NCBI GenBank assembly: GCA_029202525.1
Contig: CP119325.1
Coordinates: forward strand, 5,182,001 to 5,246,000
DNA from: Candidatus Pseudomonas phytovorans
Lineage (GTDB): Bacteria > Pseudomonadota > Gammaproteobacteria > Pseudomonadales > Pseudomonadaceae
DNA length: 64,000 nucleotides
Direction of reading: 5' to 3'
The position numbers and the translations under genes are program-made. Below, in pieces: positions 27,443 through 35,585 of the stretch (positions are counted from its first letter, which is position 1; the number at the start of each line of letters is the position of its first letter). The notes under the pieces are model-generated. The model made no database searches. It was not told the origin of the DNA and saw only the letters and a program-made list of their open reading frames with translations.

Positions 27443-28093
27443 TCAACGGCTAACCTGATACACCCGCTCCACCAAGCTGGAAGCTCCGGCTTGCACAAAC
27501 TTGGGGCTGTCCTGAATCATCTCCACTGCCTCCAGCTCATCGAGCTGCCAACCCGCCAACCCCTTTCTCACCTCTTCATCCCCTACCGAAAACGGCGGCC
27601 CGGCCAGCAGTGACTGGTCATAATCCAGAGTCACCAGCAGCCCCCGGCACCTCGCAGGCAGCAAAGCCGACAGCAGCTGCATATAACCCGCACGCATCGG
27701 CCCAGGAAGCGCAATCAGCGCCGCCCGGTCATAAAGCCCCGCGCAGTCGCCAATATCTTCTGCCCGCAAAGCAAAGAAATCGCCGCACCACAGCTCGACC
27801 TCGCCACCGCGCCAAACCTCGAAAGCCCCCCGCTGCGAAACTTCGGCCTCAAGCCCATGTTCGCGGAAAAAGCTCTCCACTGCCTGGCGCGACAGCTCCA
27901 CACCCAATACGCGATACCCCTGCCCTGCCAGCCAGACCAAGTCCAGGCTTTTGCCGCACAGCGGCACCAGCACGCGGCTGCCCGGCGCCAGCCCCAGTGC
28001 CGGCCAGTGCGCCTGTAGATATGGATTGACCTGCCCCTGGTGAAAACCGATCTGATTGTCGGCCCACCGCTTGTGCCAGAACGCTGGCTCCAT
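27443..28093 (-). CDS. tpm: thiopurine S-methyltransferase
   Basis: This 216-residue SAM-dependent methyltransferase methylates thiopurines and, in Pseudomonas, selenium and tellurium oxyanions. Typical features are the start MEPAFWHKRWADNQIGFHQ, the SAM site RVLVPLCGKSLDLVWLA (residues 40-56) with VLGVELS, and YDRAALIALP. Length agrees with bacterial TPMT (about 217 aa). It is transcribed away from the dioxygenase gene at 28204; a perfect palindrome lies between them and could control either. Confidence 0.94.
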   Translation of the reverse strand: MEPAFWHKRWADNQIGFHQGQVNPYLQAHWPALGLAPGSRVLVPLCGKSLDLVWLAGQGYRVLGVELSRQAVESFFREHGLEAEVSQRGAFEVWRGGEVELWCGDFFALRAEDIGDCAGLYDRAALIALPGPMRAGYMQLLSALLPARCRGLLVTLDYDQSLLAGPPFSVGDEEVRKGLAGWQLDELEAVEMIQDSPKFVQAGASSLVERVYQVSR

Positions 28094-28151
28094 GGTTGCT
28101 CCTTGTTTATCGAGTAAACCGATAGAAAACGCGTAAAACTTGCGATGGATA

Positions 28152-28170
28152 TCGATCAGTTTCTGATCGA
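28152..28170. promoter_or_regulatory. 19-bp perfect palindrome in the tpm/dioxygenase gap
   Basis: TCGATCAG and CTGATCGA are separated by TTT, giving 8-3-8 symmetry without mismatch in the 110-bp divergent gap. This is the geometry of a dimeric repressor site. It is 34 bp upstream of the dioxygenase start. Confidence 0.5.
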
Positions 28171-28203
28171 AGATGAGTGCATCTTAACCTTCAGGACCTT
28201 GTC

Positions 28204-28971
28204 ATGCTGCCTAGCCTGTTCATCTCCCATGGTTCCCCCATGCTCGCCCTGCACCCCGGTGCCAGCGGGCCAGCGTTGGCCGGGCTGGCCAACAGCCTGC
28301 CACGCCCAAAGGCGATCGTGGTGGTGTCGGCGCACTGGGAAAGCCGTGAACTGCTGGTGACCAGCAACGCACAGCCAGAGACCTGGCACGACTTCTACGG
28401 TTTCCCACCGGCTTTGTACGCGGTGCAGTACCCGGCGCCGGGCGAGCCTTCCCTGGCAGGCCAGGTCAGCGAGTTGTTGAAGGCTTCCGGGCTGCCAGCC
28501 CGGCTGGACGCCCAGCGGCCGTTCGACCACGGCGCTTGGGTACCGTTGTCGCTGATGTATCCGGATGCGAGCATTGCGGTGGTGCAGGTTTCACTGCCCA
28601 GCCACATGGGGCCGGCGTTGCAGGTGAAGGTGGGTCAGGCATTGGCGGGGTTGCGCGCTGAGGGTGTGCTGCTGATCGGTTCGGGAAGTATTACCCACAA
28701 CCTGGGCGAGCTGGACTGGCATGCCGGGCCGGAGGTGATCGAGCCATGGGCGCTGGCGTTCAGGGATTGGGTGGTGGAGCGGCTACGGGCGGATGATCAG
28801 GCGGCGTTGCTGGATTACCGGCAGCAGGCGCCGTTCGCGGTGCGTAACCATCCCAGTGATGAGCATCTGCTGCCGTTGTTCTTTGCAACGGGGGCCGGGG
28901 GCAAGTTTGGGGTGGTGCACCAAGGCTTTACCTTGGGGGCGCTGGGGATGGACATTTATCGGTTCGACTGA
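28204..28971 (+). CDS. class III extradiol dioxygenase, DODA/YgiD type
   Basis: This 255-residue member of the LigB/DODA superfamily opens catechol-type rings (the YgiD group acts on L-DOPA). Metal-ligand histidines are visible in SLFISHGSPMLAL, VVSAHWES, and GSGSITHNLGE. The start at 28204 gives the canonical MLPSLFISHGSP N-terminus; an upstream in-frame ATG at 28177 adds residues without homology. The substrate here cannot be told from sequence. A REP pair follows the gene. The palindrome upstream suggests specific control. Confidence 0.88.
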   Translation: MLPSLFISHGSPMLALHPGASGPALAGLANSLPRPKAIVVVSAHWESRELLVTSNAQPETWHDFYGFPPALYAVQYPAPGEPSLAGQVSELLKASGLPARLDAQRPFDHGAWVPLSLMYPDASIAVVQVSLPSHMGPALQVKVGQALAGLRAEGVLLIGSGSITHNLGELDWHAGPEVIEPWALAFRDWVVERLRADDQAALLDYRQQAPFAVRNHPSDEHLLPLFFATGAGGKFGVVHQGFTLGALGMDIYRFD

Positions 28972-28973
28972 AG

Positions 28974-29068
28974 GGCCCTTTCGCGGGCTTGCCCGCTCCC
29001 ACAGGTCCTACACAGGCATTGAAATCTGTGGGGTACCTGTGGGAGCGGGCAAGCCCGCGAAAGGGCCG
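28974..29068. repeat. REP inverted pair
   Basis: Facing copies of GGCCCTTTCGCGGGCTTGCC lie between the convergent dioxygenase and helicase genes, just before the helicase terminator. Confidence 0.9.
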
Positions 29069-29079
29069 GTACAGGCAAA

Positions 29080-29109
29080 AAAAATCCCCAGCCAAGGCCG
29101 GGGATTTTT
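29080..29109 (-). terminator. terminator of the helicase gene
   Basis: AAAAATCCCC pairs with GGGGATTTTT around a 10-base loop. The A/T-rich base serves as a T-run on either strand. Confidence 0.85.
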
Positions 29110-29122
29110 TATTGCGCCAGGA

Positions 29123-30805
29123 TCAATCCTCGCGGTAGCGACGCAGCTTCAGCTGCTTGCCAGCCACGCGGGTGTCCTTGAGCTTGGACAGCAGCTTCTC
29201 GAGGCCGTCTTCCGGCAGCTCGACCAGGCTGAAGCTGTCGCGCACCTGGATACGGCCGATGGCGTCACGCGCCAGGCCACCCTCGTTGAGGATCGCACCC
29301 AGCAGGTTCTTGGCAGCGATACCGTCACGGGCACCCAGGGCGGTACGGCAACGTACACGGCCTTCGGCCAGTGGCAGCGGCGCACGGCGCTCGCGGTCAC
29401 CACGGTCTGGGCGCTCGCCACGCTCAGCACGCTCGGTACGCTCGCCACGCGGGGCACCAACGCCCGGCACCAGCGGCTGCTCACGCTCTACCGCAGCCAG
29501 GTCCAGCGCCTGGCCATTGGTGGCTTTGCGCAGCAAGGCCGAGGCCAGAGCACGCGCGCTGCAACCCAGGTCGGTGGTCAGGCGGTCGAACAGGTCACCG
29601 TGAGTGGCTTCTGCTTCGGCTACCAGCGGCGCCAGGCTCGAGGTCAGTTTCTTGATGCGGGCATCCAGCACGGCCTGAGCATTCGGCAGACGGGCTTCGG
29701 CTACCTTTTGACCGGTAACACGCTCGATCACCTGCAGCATGCGGCGCTCACGCGGGGTGACCAGCAGCAGTGCACGGCCTTCGCGACCAGCACGGCCAGT
29801 ACGGCCGATACGGTGTACGTAGGACTCCGGGTCGTACGGCATGTCAACGTTGAACACGTGAGTGATGCGCGGTACGTCCAGACCACGGGCAGCGACGTCG
29901 GTGGCGACGACGATGTCCAGGCGGCCATCCTTGAGCGAGTCGATCACGCGCTCACGCTGGTTCTGGGCGATGTCACCGTTCAGCGCGGCAGCCTTGTAAC
30001 CTTTGGCTTCCAGCGCGGCGGCCAGGTCCAGGGTGGCTTGCTTGGTACGCACGAAGGCGATCAGCGCGTCGAACTCTTCGACTTCCAGCAGACGCAGCAC
30101 AGCCGGGATCTTCTGGTCGGCATGGACCATCAGGTGGGCCTGGTCGATCGCGGTAACGGTCTGGGTCTTGGTCTGGATCTTGACGTGCTTGGGTTCACGC
30201 AGGTGACGCTCGGCGATCGAACGGATCGACGACGGCAGGGTAGCGGAGAACAGCACGGTCTGACGGGTAGCCGGGATTGCGTCGAAGATCACTTCGAGGT
30301 CATCCATGAAGCCCAGCTTCAGCATCTCGTCGGCTTCGTCCAGTACCAGGTACTGTACGGTCGACAGGACTTTTTCGTCACGACGCAGGTGGTCGCACAG
30401 ACGGCCCGGGGTGGCCACGACGATTTGCGCGCCGTTACGGATAGCGCGCAGCTGTGGGCCCATTGGGGCGCCACCGTATACGGCAACCACGTTTACGCCT
30501 GGCATCTGCTTGGCGTAGGTTTCGAAAGCGGTAGCAACTTGCAGCGCCAACTCACGGGTTGGCGCCAGGATCAGGGCTTGCGGTTCGCGCTTGCTCACAT
30601 CGATCTTGTTGAGGATCGGCAGGGCGAAGGCAGCGGTTTTACCGGTGCCAGTCTGCGCCTGGCCGATCATGTCGTGACCGGCGAGGATGATCGGGATCGA
30701 TTGTTGCTGAATGGCGGACGGCTCTTCGTAGCCGGTAGCCACAACAGCAGCAACAATGTTCGGATTAAGATCGAGAGCGGCGAAGCCGCCGGTTTCCTGG
30801 GTCAT
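29123..30805 (-). CDS. deaD: DEAD-box RNA helicase DeaD/CsdA
   Basis: This 560-residue ATP-dependent RNA helicase acts in ribosome assembly and mRNA decay, especially in the cold. The Q motif (FAALDLNPNIVAAVVATGYEEPS), Walker A AQTGTGKT, DEAD in VLDEADEML, SAT (LFSATLPSS) and HRIGRTGRAG are in order. The C-terminus carries an arginine-rich linker (RGERTERAERGERPDRG) and a DbpA-type RNA-binding domain (GAILNEGGLARDAIGRIQV). The ATG at 30805 is preceded by AGAGG; an upstream in-frame codon would add non-homologous residues. A leader of about 210 nt suggests post-transcriptional control, as for E. coli deaD. Confidence 0.93.
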   Translation of the reverse strand: MTQETGGFAALDLNPNIVAAVVATGYEEPSAIQQQSIPIILAGHDMIGQAQTGTGKTAAFALPILNKIDVSKREPQALILAPTRELALQVATAFETYAKQMPGVNVVAVYGGAPMGPQLRAIRNGAQIVVATPGRLCDHLRRDEKVLSTVQYLVLDEADEMLKLGFMDDLEVIFDAIPATRQTVLFSATLPSSIRSIAERHLREPKHVKIQTKTQTVTAIDQAHLMVHADQKIPAVLRLLEVEEFDALIAFVRTKQATLDLAAALEAKGYKAAALNGDIAQNQRERVIDSLKDGRLDIVVATDVAARGLDVPRITHVFNVDMPYDPESYVHRIGRTGRAGREGRALLLVTPRERRMLQVIERVTGQKVAEARLPNAQAVLDARIKKLTSSLAPLVAEAEATHGDLFDRLTTDLGCSARALASALLRKATNGQALDLAAVEREQPLVPGVGAPRGERTERAERGERPDRGDRERRAPLPLAEGRVRCRTALGARDGIAAKNLLGAILNEGGLARDAIGRIQVRDSFSLVELPEDGLEKLLSKLKDTRVAGKQLKLRRYRED

Positions 30806-31021
30806 GGGTCTGCCTCTAAGTGCATCCGCAAAGACCCATGCTGCAAAGCTGCACATGCCTTGAAAGACCGGAAGGTCACCCAGGCAGCTTTGTCGGCGGG
30901 GATTTGCGAAAACGATTGAAAAAGAAAACTTGGGAAGGTCCGCCTAGCGGACGTGCAGCCGAAGCTGGACTCGGAGGATTTGCACCACCTGATTTTGAGG
31001 TCCGCTAAAAGACCGGCGCGT

Positions 31022-31051
31022 ACTATATCTGAAATTGCGAGGGTATGTGAG
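31022..31051 (-). promoter_or_regulatory. likely promoter and long leader of the helicase gene
   Basis: On the minus strand CTCACA (31046-31051) and TATAGT (31022-31027) are 18 bp apart, with a GC-rich discriminator ACGCGCC. Transcription would start near 31015, giving a leader of about 210 nt down to 30805. No other gene is seen in the 475-bp gap 30806-31280; its right part holds a REP pair. Confidence 0.5.
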
Positions 31052-31129
31052 GAATATTTTCTCCCCCCCAGCGCCAGTATCGGGCCATCAATTACCGGGA
31101 GCTGAAACGATAATTGGGTATTGCCAGTA

Positions 31130-31263
31130 CCGGCCCTATCGCCGGCAAGCCAGCTCCCACAGAGAACCCACTGGATTGAGGGCCAATGCAAACCTGCTGG
31201 ATTACATTGATCTCAAAACTGAAGAGATCCCTGTGGGAGCTGGCTTGCCGGCGATAGGGCCAG
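31130..31263. repeat. REP inverted pair, variant class
   Basis: Facing copies of CCGGCCCTATCGCCGGCAAG, the same variant as at 19709, have a longer centre of about 70 bp. It lies just downstream of the minus-strand spermidine-synthase-like gene. Confidence 0.9.
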
Positions 31264-31280
31264 CTGCCTCACCACGATGT

Positions 31281-32036
31281 TCAAGTAGCCGGCCGAATCT
31301 CGCGGATCAGCCCTTCAAGGCTGTAGCCCAGCTGCGGCGCCAGCGCCGTGGCCCGGGCCCTTAGCCCCTCCAGGTCCAGCCCCTGCTCCAGGTCAGCCGG
31401 CACCAGCAAGATCACATTGCCTTCTTTCACCGGCAGCTCCCAGTAATGACGGTGATACAGCCCGCGCAGCAATGCCGCGCCCAGCGGCTTGCCGTCGTCG
31501 GTGGCCCATTGGTTGATCACCAGCCAGCCGCCCGGGTTCAGCTGTTGCTGGCAGTTCGCCAGGAAGTTCCACGCCAGGTGCCCTACGCCCGGCCCGTGGT
31601 CGGTGTAAAGGTCGACGAACAACAGGTCGGTTTTTTCTGCAGTGGGCAGCAGCTCCAGCGCATCACCGATGCGCACGTACAACCGGGGGTCGTCATCCAG
31701 GCCAAGGTGCTCCATGGCCAAACGCGGTACGTCCGGGCGCAGCTCGATGGCCTCGATGTCTTCCAGCGGCAAAAATTTCATGCAGGCCTGGGTCAGCGTG
31801 CCGGCACCCAGGCCGAGAAACAGCGCGCTCTCCGGCTGTTCATGGCACAGCGCCCCGACCAGCATGGCCCGGGTGTAGTCGTACTCCAGCCAGCTGGGGT
31901 CGGCGGTGAACACGCAGCTCTGCTCGATGGCATCGCCAAATTCCAGAAAGCGGTAGTCGTCCACCTCGTACACGCTGATAACGCCAAAGGCGTCCTCTAC
32001 CCGTGCCAGCAGCCGCTCTTCCCGTTCCGCCGTCAT
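31281..32036 (-). CDS. spermidine synthase-like protein
   Basis: This 251-residue protein has the fold of polyamine aminopropyltransferases. A short beta N-terminus (ISVYEVDDYRFLEFGDAIEQS) is followed by the Rossmann nucleotide site ALFLGLGAGTLTQACMKFLP and the acidic residue in AIELRPDVP; DLLFVDLYTDHGPG holds the position of the catalytic aspartate loop. It is shorter than a true SpeE and may be a methyltransferase-like relative, so polyamine synthesis is not certain. The ATG at 32036 is chosen over a TTG 21 bp upstream. It diverges from the DAHP synthase gene. Confidence 0.8.
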   Translation of the reverse strand: MTAEREERLLARVEDAFGVISVYEVDDYRFLEFGDAIEQSCVFTADPSWLEYDYTRAMLVGALCHEQPESALFLGLGAGTLTQACMKFLPLEDIEAIELRPDVPRLAMEHLGLDDDPRLYVRIGDALELLPTAEKTDLLFVDLYTDHGPGVGHLAWNFLANCQQQLNPGGWLVINQWATDDGKPLGAALLRGLYHRHYWELPVKEGNVILLVPADLEQGLDLEGLRARATALAPQLGYSLEGLIREIRPAT

Positions 32037-32152
32037 GCTCACCACCCACCCGCGCAAAAACGCGCATTGTCCGCCAACACCCTTGATGCAACAAGCGCGG
32101 CGCCAACTGTTACCATGACCTATAGCCTATAACCTACAAGACCGAGCCCGAA

Positions 32153-33499
32153 ATGAACCATCCGTGGAGCCCTGACAGCTGGCGCGCCCTGCCGATCCAG
32201 CAGCAACCGACCTACCCCGATGCCGCGCACCTGCTGAAGGTCGAGCAAACCCTGGCCAGCTACCCGCCACTGGTGTTCGCAGGCGAGGCGCGCGAGTTGC
32301 GCAGGCAGTTTGCCGAGGTCACCGAAGGCCGCGCCTTCCTGCTGCAAGGGGGCGATTGCGCCGAGAGCTTCGCCGAGTTCTCGGCGGCAAAAATCCGCGA
32401 CACCTTCAAGGTGCTGCTGCAGATGGCCATTGTCATGACCTTTGCCGCCGGCTGCCCGGTGGTCAAGGTGGGCCGCATGGCCGGGCAGTTTGCCAAGCCG
32501 CGTTCCGCTGGCGATGAAACCATTGGCGACATCACCCTGCCCGCCTACCGCGGCGACATCGTCAACGGCATCGGCTTCGACGCCAAAAGCCGCATCCCCG
32601 ACCCGGAGCGCCTGCTGCAGGCCTATCACCAGTCCACCGCCAGCCTCAACCTGCTGCGCGCCTTCGCCCAGGGCGGCTTTGCCGACCTGCATCAGGTGCA
32701 CAAGTGGAACCTGGACTTCATCGCCAACTCGGCGCTGGCCGACAAGTACCACCAACTGGCCAACCGCATCGACGAAACCTTGGCATTCATGCGTGCCTGC
32801 GGCCTGGACAGCGCCCCGCAACTTCGCGAAACCAGCTTCTTCACGGCCCACGAAGCGCTGCTGCTGAACTATGAAGAAGCCTTCGTGCGCCAAGACAGCC
32901 TGACCGGTGACTATTACGACTGCTCGGCGCACATGCTGTGGATCGGCGACCGCACCCGCCAGCTGGACGGCGCCCATGTGGAGTTCTTGCGCGGCGTGCA
33001 CAACCCGATCGGGGTCAAGGTCGGCCCGAGCATGAACCCTGAAGAGCTGATCCGCCTGATCGACACCCTCAACCCGGCTAACGACCCGGGGCGCCTGAAC
33101 CTGATCGTACGCATGGGCGCCAGCAAGGTAGGCGAGCACCTGCCGGGGCTGATCCGCACCGTCGAATGCGAGGGGCGCAAGGTGCTGTGGAGCTCGGACC
33201 CGATGCACGCCAACACCATCAAGGCCAGCAGCGGCTACAAGACCCGCGATTTTGCGCAGATTCTCGATGAGGTGAAGCAGTTCTTCCAGGTGCACCAGGC
33301 CGAAGGCAGCCATGCCGGTGGCATTCATATCGAGATGACCGGGCAGAACGTTACCGAATGCATTGGCGGAGCGCGGCCGATTACCGAGGATGCGTTGTCG
33401 GATCGTTATCACACGCACTGTGATCCACGGATGAATGCTGATCAGTCGCTGGAACTGGCGTTTTTGATTGCCGAAACCCTCAAACAAGTGCGGCGCTAA
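32153..33499 (+). CDS. class II DAHP synthase
   Basis: This 448-residue enzyme condenses phosphoenolpyruvate and erythrose 4-phosphate to DAHP, the first step of the shikimate pathway. It is of the class II (plant/mycobacterial) type: start WSPDSWRALPIQQQPTYPD, FLLQGGDCAESF, GRMAGQFAKPRS, HFD-type metal regions and GGIHIEMTGQNVTECIGG near the end. Length matches class II enzymes (about 450 aa) and not AroF/G/H (350 aa). Chorismate synthase, the last step of the same pathway, is at 60758. The ribosome site is weak (GAGCCCGAAATG). A half-REP stem follows the stop. Confidence 0.95.
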   Translation: MNHPWSPDSWRALPIQQQPTYPDAAHLLKVEQTLASYPPLVFAGEARELRRQFAEVTEGRAFLLQGGDCAESFAEFSAAKIRDTFKVLLQMAIVMTFAAGCPVVKVGRMAGQFAKPRSAGDETIGDITLPAYRGDIVNGIGFDAKSRIPDPERLLQAYHQSTASLNLLRAFAQGGFADLHQVHKWNLDFIANSALADKYHQLANRIDETLAFMRACGLDSAPQLRETSFFTAHEALLLNYEEAFVRQDSLTGDYYDCSAHMLWIGDRTRQLDGAHVEFLRGVHNPIGVKVGPSMNPEELIRLIDTLNPANDPGRLNLIVRMGASKVGEHLPGLIRTVECEGRKVLWSSDPMHANTIKASSGYKTRDFAQILDEVKQFFQVHQAEGSHAGGIHIEMTGQNVTECIGGARPITEDALSDRYHTHCDPRMNADQSLELAFLIAETLKQVRR

Positions 33500-33502
33500 A
33501 GC

Positions 33503-33524
33503 ATTCGCGGGCGTGCCCGCGAAT
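33503..33524. repeat. single REP stem
   Basis: ATTCGCGGGC and GCCCGCGAAT form a perfect stem with a GT centre, followed by AGGCCGG. It is a lone REP unit 4 bp after the DAHP synthase stop and may stabilise the mRNA end. Confidence 0.75.
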
Positions 33525-33553
33525 AGGCCGGTAAGCCCACCTACAAACTCAGC

Positions 33554-33772
33554 CTATTTACGCAATGGATCATCCCAGAAAGGCCGCTCGGCCTCTTGCT
33601 GGATATCCGCCCGGCTCAACCCCAGGTCGTGCAGAGTCGCATCACTAAGGCGGGCCAGTTCCTGACGCTGGCGGTAAAGCTGCAGCCAGCGTGCCAGCCT
33701 CTGCAGAACCACATGCCACAGGTGGTTCAGGGAAAAGGCAGGTTGCTGGATGGTGCTGACATGACCTTTCAT
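33554..33772 (-). CDS. DUF1127 small protein
   Basis: This 72-residue basic protein ends with the DUF1127 motif: ELARLSDATLHDLGLSRADIQQEAERPFW, an arginine-rich helix-turn unit. Such proteins are implicated elsewhere in phosphate, carbon or RNA regulation; the role here is open. The start at 33772 has GGAGG eight bases before it. The gene diverges from an LrhA-like regulator with a 97-bp gap, a pairing that suggests the regulator controls it. Confidence 0.85.
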   Translation of the reverse strand: MKGHVSTIQQPAFSLNHLWHVVLQRLARWLQLYRQRQELARLSDATLHDLGLSRADIQQEAERPFWDDPLRK

Positions 33773-33841
33773 CGTGAAGCCCTCCGTGTTGGATGGCCTC
33801 AGTCTCGCGCTGCGCCTAAGATCAATCCAACGAATGTTTCT

Positions 33842-33869
33842 GATGCCATGCATCTCGGAGATTGATGCA
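33842..33869. promoter_or_regulatory. nested inverted repeats at the LrhA-like gene start
   Basis: GATGC-CAT-GCATC (33842-33854) is a perfect palindrome, and TGCATC (33849-33854) pairs again with GATGCA (33864-33869). The second arm abuts the ATG and the two flank the ribosome site, which fits autoregulation. Confidence 0.35.
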
Positions 33870-34721
33870 ATGTCCCAGTACCAGAGCCTCGATGCGGACG
33901 TGCTGCGTACCTTCGTCGCCATTGCCGAGCAAGGCGGCTTCACCCGCGCCGGCGAAGTGGTCAACCGCACCCAGTCGGCGGTGAGCATGCAGATGAAACG
34001 CCTGGAAGAGGACATCCTGCAGCGCCAGCTGTTCGAGCGCGACGGCCGCCAGGTACGCCTGACCGCCGAAGGCCAGGTGTTGCTGGGCTATGCCCGGCGC
34101 ATCCTCAAGCTGCATGGCGAGGTGTTCAACACCCTGCGCATGCCGCACATGGTCGGGCTGGTGCGCATCGGTACACCCGACGACTACGCCATGCGCTTTC
34201 TGCCGACCATTCTGTCGAGTTTTGCCCAAGCCTACCCGCTGGTACAGGTAGAGGTGCATTGCGATTCGTCCAAACAGCTGATGCTGCGCCAGGACCTGGA
34301 CCTGACCATTGTCACTCGTGAGCCAGGTAACGAGATTGGCCAGTTGTTGCGCCAGGAGCGCCTGGTGTGGGCCGCCGCCGAAGGTTTTTGCCCGCAAGAA
34401 CAGCGGCCAATGCCAGTGGCGCTTTTCAATACCGACTGTTTTTGCCGGGCCTGGACCTGCAACGCGCTGGAGGCACAGGGCATCGACTACCGCATTGCCT
34501 ATACCAGCCCAAGCCTGGCGGCGATCTTTGCCATTGTCACCGCGGGGCTGGCGGTGACGGCGCAGCTGCAAAGCCTGATTGGCGGGAATATCCGCATTCT
34601 GGGTGAAAGCGACGGGCTACCGCAGTTGCCGGTGGCCAATGTGATGCTGGTGCGCAGTACCCAGAACCCTTCGCCGATTACCGACTGCATGGCCGGCTAC
34701 ATCATCGAAGGCTTCAAGTAG
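33870..34721 (+). CDS. LysR-type regulator, LrhA-like
   Basis: This 283-residue LysR regulator has an N-terminal winged helix-turn-helix (LRTFVAIAEQGGFTRAGEVV then NRTQSAVSMQMKRLE, residues 10-45). The effector domain resembles E. coli LrhA, with LGYARRILKLHGEVFNTLR, VRIGTPDDYAMRFLPTIL and a C-terminal GGNIRILGESDGLPQLPV. LrhA/HexA proteins control motility, virulence and sigma-S in enterobacteria. The ATG at 33870, after CGGAG, gives the usual short N-terminus. It is divergent from the DUF1127 gene. Confidence 0.88.
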   Translation: MSQYQSLDADVLRTFVAIAEQGGFTRAGEVVNRTQSAVSMQMKRLEEDILQRQLFERDGRQVRLTAEGQVLLGYARRILKLHGEVFNTLRMPHMVGLVRIGTPDDYAMRFLPTILSSFAQAYPLVQVEVHCDSSKQLMLRQDLDLTIVTREPGNEIGQLLRQERLVWAAAEGFCPQEQRPMPVALFNTDCFCRAWTCNALEAQGIDYRIAYTSPSLAAIFAIVTAGLAVTAQLQSLIGGNIRILGESDGLPQLPVANVMLVRSTQNPSPITDCMAGYIIEGFK

Positions 34722-34722
34722 C

Positions 34723-35472
34723 TTAAAGCTCAAACCCGAGCATCACCGCACACACCACCAGGAATACACAGAACATCGCCCGCAATACTTTCTCCGGCAA
34801 TGCATGGGCCAGCTTCACCCCCCAGCTGATACTAAGCAGCCCACCGACAGCCAACGGAATCCCCACCCCCCAATCAACACTGTGGTGCACCCCATACGTC
34901 ACCAGCGTCACCAAGGTACTCGGTGCGGCCAACGCCAGCGACAGCCCCTGCGCCACCACCTGGGTAGTGCCGAACACGCTGGTCAGGATCGGCGTGGCGA
35001 CCACCGCCCCACCCACGCCGAACAAGCCACCCATGGTGCCGGCAAAACTGCCCAGCACGCCCAGCCATGGCCAGGCATAACGCAGCTCGGCACTGGGCGG
35101 CGACACCTTCATGAACATCCGCGCCACGTTCCACACCGCCAGTGCCACCAGAAAACCGACAAAGCCCAGGCGCATGGATTGCGCATCCAGCCCTACGGCC
35201 CAGACCGACCCCAGCCAGGCGAACAGGAAGCTGCACGCCGACAGCGGCAGGGCATGGCGCAGCTCGATGCGGTTGCGCTGGTGATAACGCCATAACGCCA
35301 GCAGCACGTTAGGCACCACCATCACCAGCGCCGTACCCTGCGCCAACTGCTGGTCCAGGCCAAACAGCACGCCCAGCGCAGGAATCGCGATCAGCCCGCC
35401 GCCAATGCCGAACAAGCCCCCCATGGTGCCCAGGGCAGCGCCCAGCGCGATATACAACATCCACTCGATCAT
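34723..35472 (-). CDS. TauE/SafE (YfcA-like) sulfite/organosulfur exporter
   Basis: This 249-residue integral membrane protein has about eight helices in two repeated halves; each half carries the family signature, GTMGGLFGIGGGLIAIPAL near residue 15 and FAGTMGGLFGVGGAVVATPI near residue 145. Family members export sulfite, sulfoacetate or similar anions, but the substrate here is unknown. The start at 35472 is preceded by GAGG. It is divergent from a LysR gene (113 bp), which may regulate it, and it meets the LrhA-like gene tail to tail with one base between them. Confidence 0.88.
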   Translation of the reverse strand: MIEWMLYIALGAALGTMGGLFGIGGGLIAIPALGVLFGLDQQLAQGTALVMVVPNVLLALWRYHQRNRIELRHALPLSACSFLFAWLGSVWAVGLDAQSMRLGFVGFLVALAVWNVARMFMKVSPPSAELRYAWPWLGVLGSFAGTMGGLFGVGGAVVATPILTSVFGTTQVVAQGLSLALAAPSTLVTLVTYGVHHSVDWGVGIPLAVGGLLSISWGVKLAHALPEKVLRAMFCVFLVVCAVMLGFEL

Positions 35473-35585
35473 CAGGGCCTCATCCGCCTGTTTGCATAAT
35501 GCGAGCATGCTAACGATTGCAGGCTGGCAGGGAAACGCACAGCAGCGCACAATGGCTATGCGTTTTTCGCAAAAGCAAGGCAGCC

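Noticed and set aside
28793..30919. 708-codon plus-strand frame over the dioxygenase end, REP pair and helicase
   Set aside because: It is antisense to deaD, passes through a REP and has no recognisable domain.
32120..33487. 455-codon minus-strand frame across the DAHP synthase gene
   Set aside because: It lies entirely opposite a full-length class II DAHP synthase; composition is histidine/glutamine/valine-rich as expected for an antisense shadow.
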